From Pseudothauera lacus (lineage in GTDB: Bacteria > Pseudomonadota > Gammaproteobacteria > Burkholderiales > Rhodocyclaceae), in NCBI RefSeq assembly GCF_003034845.1, contig NZ_PZKC01000004.1, positions 186,001 to 250,000 on the forward strand: a stretch of 64,000 nucleotides of DNA, given 5' to 3'. The notes under the pieces are model-generated. The model had not been told where the DNA came from. It did no database searches and was given only the letters and a program-made list of their open reading frames with translations. The translations under genes and the position numbers were made by a program. Below, piece by piece: positions 60,159 to 64,000 of the stretch; the first letter of the stretch is position 1; the number at the start of each line of letters is the position of its first letter.

Positions 60159-60731
60159 ATGACCGAAGACTTCGGACAGATGCGCGAACTGCACCCCGAC
60201 CGTGACAGCGAGACCCTCAATCTCAGCTTCTGGCCGGGCCGCGTACCCCTGCGCCAGCGCTGGCGCAACAACGGCCTGTCGGCGGACTTTCTCGGCGACT
60301 ACGTGACCACCTTCTTCCCGCTCGACGACAGCACCCCGGCGAGCGCGCCGCGTCAGGCACAGATCCGCGGTGCGGTCAGCTTCGTCGCCAACGAGCTGCT
60401 CGAGAATGCGATGAAGTTTCACGACGCCGAAACCCCCGAGCCGATCACCATCCAGCTCTCGCTCGACGCCGAACTGATCACCTTCCACGAGAGCAACGCC
60501 ATCGGCAGGGCCGCCACGGAAGAGTTCAAGGTCTTCATCGAGCACCTGCGCGCCGCCGACCCCGGCGAGCTCTACCTGCAGCAGCTCGAACACAACGCGG
60601 TCTCCGAGCGCAGCGCCGGCCTCGGCTACCTCACCATGATCAACGACTACGGCGCGGAACTGGCCTGGCGCTTCGAACCCCTCGATGGCGGCGCCTGCCG
60701 GGTGACCACCCAGGTAACACTGAAATTATGA
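60159..60731 (+). CDS. slr1658-type HATPase-like regulator (anti-sigma-kinase-like)
   Basis: Protein of 190 residues. A HATPase-like N-box appears in FVANELLENAMKFHDAE and a glycine motif in RSAGLGYLTMINDYGAELAW, as in RsbW/SpoIIAB-like proteins and the slr1658 group. It probably binds or phosphorylates the STAS protein encoded next to it, whose start overlaps its stop by four bases. The kinase activity is inferred from family resemblance. Confidence 0.75.
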   Translation: MTEDFGQMRELHPDRDSETLNLSFWPGRVPLRQRWRNNGLSADFLGDYVTTFFPLDDSTPASAPRQAQIRGAVSFVANELLENAMKFHDAETPEPITIQLSLDAELITFHESNAIGRAATEEFKVFIEHLRAADPGELYLQQLEHNAVSERSAGLGYLTMINDYGAELAWRFEPLDGGACRVTTQVTLKL

Positions 60732-61090
60732 TGGAGCACTGCCTAATGAATGCACTTGCAGGTGATGGCTATCAGGCCGAGTTCGACAGCGCGGCCGGCT
60801 GCGTGCGCCTGTGCGGTTCCCTGCGGCTTGGCGGCCTCACCGAGTACGCACCGATCTCGCAACTGCTCGAAGACGCCCTCGACGGCCGCAGCGCCCTCAC
60901 CGTAGACCTCAGCACGCTGGAGTTCCTCAACAGCTCGGGCATCGCCACCCTCTCCAAGTTCGTCATCAGCGCGCGCAACCGCAAGGACTGCGCGCTGACC
61001 ATCCGCGGTTCCAGCACCATCCCCTGGCAAGGCAAGTCGCTCAACAACCTGAAGCGCCTGATGCCCAGCCTGGAACTGGTCTTCGACTGA
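60728..61090 (+). CDS. slr1659-type STAS domain protein (anti-sigma-antagonist-like)
   Basis: Protein of 120 residues with a STAS-like fold: VRLCGSLRLGGLTEYAPI, TVDLSTLEFLNSSGIATLSK and ending SLNNLKRLMPSLELVFD. Ser in LNSSGIATL is at the position phosphorylated in SpoIIAA/RsbV. The gene overlaps the HATPase gene by four bases and is followed 11 bases later by a SpoIIE-type phosphatase gene, completing a partner-switch set. Confidence 0.8.
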   Translation: MMEHCLMNALAGDGYQAEFDSAAGCVRLCGSLRLGGLTEYAPISQLLEDALDGRSALTVDLSTLEFLNSSGIATLSKFVISARNRKDCALTIRGSSTIPWQGKSLNNLKRLMPSLELVFD

Positions 61091-61101
61091 CGGACACGGC
61101 C

Positions 61102-62667
61102 TTGAGCGACACCCCGGACAACGCCTCCGCCTCCGCCTCCGCCTCCGCCCCCGCCCGCGTCGCCATCACCCGCAGCCTGACCTTCCGTCAGGCCGCCACC
61201 ACGCTGATAGTCGCCCTCGTTCTCGGCCTGCTCGCCAGCGCTGTCGAACTCTATGCCGACTGGCAGAGCATGCGCGCCGAAATCCGTACCCAGACCGACA
61301 GTGCCCTGAACCTGGTAAGCGGCTCGGCCGCCGAAGCCGCCTTCCAGTTCAACGACGAACTCGCCACCCAGGTTGCCGACGGCCTCTTCGCCCGCCGCGA
61401 AGTGCGCCTCGTCGAGCTGCGCGACAACTTCGGCCGCCTGCTGGTGCGCCGCGCTGCCGAAGCCCCACCCGCCAGCGACGGCCTTGCCATGCGCCTGTTC
61501 GGCGACATCACCGACTACCTGATCGATCTCGAACACCGCGGCGCGCCGCCCGGCAACGAACTGGTAGGCAGCATCGAAGTCAAGCTTGCCGCCGACGCCA
61601 TCGCCGCCAGCTTCATGGAGCGCGCCCGCATGCTGGTCGTCATCGGCCTGATCAAGGCCGTAGCCATCGCCGCGCTGGTGGTACTGATCTTCTACTTCAT
61701 GATCACCCGCCCGCTGCTCGCCCTGCACGGCGCCATCTCGCGCATCGACCCCGCCCACCCGGGCAACTGGCCACGCCCGCAACTGCGTGGCCACCGCGAT
61801 GACGAACTCGGCCACATCGTCGGCAGCCTCGACCGCCTCATGGGCGCGTTCCAGCGCGGCCTCGAGCAGCGCGACCGCGCGCGCGACGAAAACACCCGCC
61901 TCGGCGCGGAGCTCGACGTCTCGCGCCGCATCCAGCAGATCCTGCTGCCCTCGCGCGAAGAGCTCGACGCCATCGAAGGGCTGGACATCGCCACCTACAT
62001 GGAACCGGCCAGCGAGGTCGGCGGCGACTACTACGACATCCTGCGTCACTCCGGCGGCGTGCGCATCGGCATCGGCGACGTCACCGGCCACGGGCTCGAA
62101 AGCGGGGTGGTGATGCTGATGACGCAAAGCGCCGTGCGCACCACCCTGACCAGCCGCGAAGAAGACATCGTGCGCGTCATGGAAGTGCTCAACAGCACCA
62201 TCTACAACAACGTCCAGCGCATGGGCTGCGGCAAGAACCTCACCCTCGCCCTGCTCGACTACCACGCCCTGCACGACGACCCCGGCGGCGCCCGCGGACG
62301 CCTGCGCATCAGCGGCCAGCACGAATCGGTGATCATCGTGCGCGCCAGCGGCAGCATCGAGATCATCGACACCGACAACCTCGGCTTCCCCATCGGCCTC
62401 GTCGAAGAGGTCGGCGAGTTCGTCAACCAGATCGTCCTCGACCTTCATGCCGACGACCTCGTCGTGCTGTACACCGACGGCATCACCGAGGCCGCCGACG
62501 AGAACCACAAGCTCTACAGCCTCGAACGCCTCACCGCACGCGTCGCCGAACACCGCCACGAAAGCGCCGAAGCCGTCAAGGACGCCATCATCCTCGACGT
62601 CAAGGCCCACATCGCCACCCAGACCCTGTACGACGATCTCACCCTGGTCATCCTCAAGCAACGCTGA
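61102..62667 (+). CDS. Membrane HAMP-SpoIIE (PP2C) serine phosphatase
   Basis: Protein of about 521 residues. Membrane segments at about 31-50 and 172-196 bracket a periplasmic sensor; HAMP follows (about 197-255), then a PP2C-type phosphatase with EVGGDYYDI, IGIGDVTGHGLESGVVML and a late YTDGITEA. It probably dephosphorylates the adjacent STAS protein. The start is uncertain: TTG at 61102-61104 gives a full first membrane segment but has a weak ribosome site. Codons 8-15 are an Ala-Ser repeat encoded by four GCCTCC copies. Confidence 0.85.
   Translation: MSDTPDNASASASASAPARVAITRSLTFRQAATTLIVALVLGLLASAVELYADWQSMRAEIRTQTDSALNLVSGSAAEAAFQFNDELATQVADGLFARREVRLVELRDNFGRLLVRRAAEAPPASDGLAMRLFGDITDYLIDLEHRGAPPGNELVGSIEVKLAADAIAASFMERARMLVVIGLIKAVAIAALVVLIFYFMITRPLLALHGAISRIDPAHPGNWPRPQLRGHRDDELGHIVGSLDRLMGAFQRGLEQRDRARDENTRLGAELDVSRRIQQILLPSREELDAIEGLDIATYMEPASEVGGDYYDILRHSGGVRIGIGDVTGHGLESGVVMLMTQSAVRTTLTSREEDIVRVMEVLNSTIYNNVQRMGCGKNLTLALLDYHALHDDPGGARGRLRISGQHESVIIVRASGSIEIIDTDNLGFPIGLVEEVGEFVNQIVLDLHADDLVVLYTDGITEAADENHKLYSLERLTARVAEHRHESAEAVKDAIILDVKAHIATQTLYDDLTLVILKQR
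61123..61146 (+). repeat. Hexanucleotide repeat (GCCTCC)4
   Basis: Four tandem GCCTCC units encode Ala-Ser pairs near the start of the SpoIIE-type phosphatase, followed by a related GCCCCC. A change in copy number would add or remove two residues without shifting the frame. Confidence 0.85.
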
Positions 62668-62692
62668 CCCTCACGCCCCTCCGGAGCGCGCC

Positions 62693-63466
62693 ATGGCCAT
62701 CATCGCACCACGCATGCTACACACCCTGTACTGCACCGCTGCGCTGTTCCTGGCGGCACTCCCGGGCAGCCACGCCCGCGCCGACGGGCTCGCCACCCTG
62801 CAGTGGCTGAGCGAGGAATACGCCCCCTACAACTACAGCGACAAGGGCGTCCCGCGCGGCATTGCCGTCGACGTGCTGGTGCAGATGTGGCAACGCCTCG
62901 GCGTCCCCCGCAACGCCGGCGACATCCGCATCCTGCCCTGGGCACGCGCCTACCGCATGACCCAGGAACAAGCCGGCACCTGTCTGTTCTCGATGACCAT
63001 CACCCCGCAGCGGCGCGAACTGTTCACCTTCATCGAACCGCTGGTGGACACCCGCCTGACCATCATCGCCCCGCGCGCCAGCGCCCCCGCCATCAGCACC
63101 CTCGCCGATCTCGACAAGCTCACCATCGGCGTCGTCCGCGACGACATCGGCGAGCAGGCACTGCTCGCCGCCGGCTCCCGCGCCACTCTGGTGCGCACCG
63201 ACTCGGCGCGCAACCTCGTACGCATGCTCGCCGGCGGCCGCTTCGACGCCATCGCCTACGGCCTCGACACGGCGCTGTGGAACATGAAGGAAAGCGGCAT
63301 CGTCACCGCCGCCTACGGCCCCGTATTCACCGTACAGGAAGGCATGATGGGCTTCGCCTGCCACAAGGACACCGACCCCGCCCTCATCGCCCGCCTGCAG
63401 GGCGCGCTCGACGCCCTCCACGCCGACGGCAGCGTCGCACGCATCAAGGCCCAGTACCTGCGCTGA
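62693..63466 (+). CDS. Periplasmic solute-binding protein, family 3 type
   Basis: Exported protein of 257 residues with a signal peptide ending SHARA. The mature part is a SBP_bac_3-type domain: LQWLSEEYAPYNYSDKGVPRG, IRILPWARAYRMTQEQAGT, LFSMTITPQRRELFTFIEPL and ARNLVRMLAGGRFDAIAYGL. No ABC transporter genes are adjacent. It follows the phosphatase by 25 bases with GGAG before the ATG, so it may supply periplasmic ligand information to that membrane protein. That is inference; a free-standing transport binding protein is possible. Confidence 0.85.
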   Translation: MAIIAPRMLHTLYCTAALFLAALPGSHARADGLATLQWLSEEYAPYNYSDKGVPRGIAVDVLVQMWQRLGVPRNAGDIRILPWARAYRMTQEQAGTCLFSMTITPQRRELFTFIEPLVDTRLTIIAPRASAPAISTLADLDKLTIGVVRDDIGEQALLAAGSRATLVRTDSARNLVRMLAGGRFDAIAYGLDTALWNMKESGIVTAAYGPVFTVQEGMMGFACHKDTDPALIARLQGALDALHADGSVARIKAQYLR

Positions 63467-63489
63467 AACGGCAGCGAACGCCAAACGTG

Positions 63490-63495
63490 TATAAT
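63490..63495 (+). promoter_or_regulatory. -10 element of the tRNA-Leu promoter
   Basis: A consensus TATAAT lies 50 bases before the tRNA-Leu start. No good -35 hexamer is seen at normal spacing; CTGAAA at 63463-63468 is too far. The element is in an otherwise GC-rich stretch. Confidence 0.6.
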
Positions 63496-63545
63496 CCGCC
63501 CGCCCACACGGGGGCGGCCTGTCCGCCCACCCAAGGCGGCGACAG

Positions 63546-63630
63546 GCCCGGTTGGTGAAATTGGTAGACACGCGGGATTTAGGTTCCCGTGCCGCAAGGC
63601 GTGAGGGTTCGAGTCCCTTGCCGGGCACCA
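63546..63630 (+). tRNA. tRNA-Leu (anticodon UAG)
   Basis: An 85-base class II tRNA. The acceptor stem is GCCCGGT paired with GCCGGGC. D-arm sequence is TGGTGAAATTGGTAGACA, the anticodon TAG is at 63580-63582 in GATTTAGGTTC, a long variable arm follows (TGCCGCAAGGCG), the T-arm has GTTCGAGTCC, and ACCA is encoded at the 3' end. No duplicated 3' segment is visible downstream, so it is not evidently an attachment site here. Confidence 0.97.
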
Positions 63631-63950
63631 CCTGCAGCCACAAGGGTTTCAAGGCTAGTGACACATTGCTTCATTAGCCCTCATGCATGGCCGCGACAGG
63701 CCACCGGCACCAGAGCCATCCCCCGAGGCAGCCTGCATTGACCGCCTGAGCAGCGCTGAGCGAAGCAGACGCATCACGGCCGCCAGGAAGCCCGCAACCT
63801 CCCTCACTACCCTGCCTTCATCCTGATGCAGCCAAGCCACGTCGGGCCAGTCCAGCGCGACGAATCTGCGCCGCTCGCGGAGCGACTTCGCGCAGCGCAT
63901 GACCGCGAATCACGGCTGGGGAGATACTTGACCCGCTGTTCCGTTGGCAC
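63631..63950. other. No convincing gene after tRNA-Leu
   Basis: A minus-strand frame of 81 codons (63655-63900) is open, but it has no ribosome site, mixed codon use and no recognisable motif, so I do not call it. No repeat, terminator or second tRNA is seen. Confidence 0.5.
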
Positions 63951-63980
63951 CCGACATTCTCACTTGTCGTAATGTAATAT
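63951..63980 (+). promoter_or_regulatory. Possible promoter with overlapping dyad at the window end
   Basis: CCGACA (63951-63956), an 18-base spacer and TAATAT (63975-63980) resemble a sigma-70 promoter pointing out of the window. An inverted repeat, CGACA-N8-TGTCG, at 63952-63969 overlaps it. The gene served would begin beyond 64000. Confidence 0.3.
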
Positions 63981-64000
63981 GCTCACGAGATCTCCAGCGC

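Noticed and set aside
63546-63660. tRNA-Leu as an integration (att) site
   Set aside because: No repeat of the tRNA 3' end and no integrase gene are visible in the remaining 370 bases.
62717-63664. 315-codon minus-strand ORF with PGKGLEPSRLAAREPKSRVS
   Set aside because: It is a reverse reading through tRNA-Leu and the binding-protein gene, a common annotation artefact.
63655-63900. 81-codon minus-strand ORF near the window end
   Set aside because: No motif, no ribosome site and codon use unlike neighbouring genes.
63952-63969. CGACA-N8-TGTCG as a CooA operator
   Set aside because: The half-sites point outwards and the spacer is eight bases; the CooA site has the opposite arrangement with six.

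Overview
The window is high-GC DNA (roughly two thirds G+C by eye) from a motile, Gram-negative proteobacterium. The lipid A, BamA and undecaprenyl genes establish the Gram-negative envelope. The order rpsB-tsf-pyrH-frr-uppS-cdsA-dxr-rseP-bamA-skp-lpxD-fabZ-lpxA-lpxB-rnhB, followed by a TrmH-family methyltransferase instead of dnaE, fits a betaproteobacterium, possibly Rhodocyclales. Some gammaproteobacteria share most of this order, so the placement is tentative. A cowN gene beside a CooA-like regulator suggests a nitrogen fixer exposed to carbon monoxide, although no nif genes lie in the window.

1-15 kb is mostly signal transduction. It holds two chemoreceptors with periplasmic c-type heme motifs, a substrate-binding lipoprotein and a histidine kinase carrying a phosphonate-type binding domain. 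A three-gene FIST / hybrid kinase / HTH-REC regulator unit follows. Next come a probable sigma-54 promoter, a CooA-like heme-type Crp/Fnr regulator and cowN, with a sequence matching the published CooA operator in front of cowN. A CheW sensor gene is then found cut by a 266-bp miniature inverted-repeat element. Excising the element and one CTAG target copy restores the reading frame exactly.

15-22 kb has a YiiX-like amidase, tRNA-Gly(GCC) with promoter and terminator, and the proteobacterial dedicated sortase system: kinase and OmpR-type regulator on the minus strand, VIT/VWA sortase target and sortase on the plus strand. A bacteriohemerythrin gene and a palindrome-rich divergent control region separate the two halves.

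22-37 kb contains rlhA, an unknown periplasmic protein, slyX, a circularly permuted GTPase, a GGDEF/EAL protein paired with a molybdopterin-fold periplasmic protein, aroG-serB, an HDOD protein, PomA/PomB-type stator genes, an M14 carboxypeptidase, yaaA and an unknown gene.

37-56 kb is the conserved core: a minus-strand run from rpsB to the rRNA methyltransferase for translation, UMP, isoprenoid, phospholipid, outer-membrane and lipid A synthesis. A predicted promoter precedes rpsB, and map-glnD diverge from it.

56-64 kb has a yqhA-type membrane protein, a second CTAG-flanked palindromic miniature element (176 bp), and a plus-strand signalling series: Ser/Thr kinase-HDOD-GAF, diguanylate cyclase, an HATPase/STAS/SpoIIE-phosphatase partner-switch set, a solute-binding protein and tRNA-Leu(UAG). 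The last 370 bases show no convincing gene.
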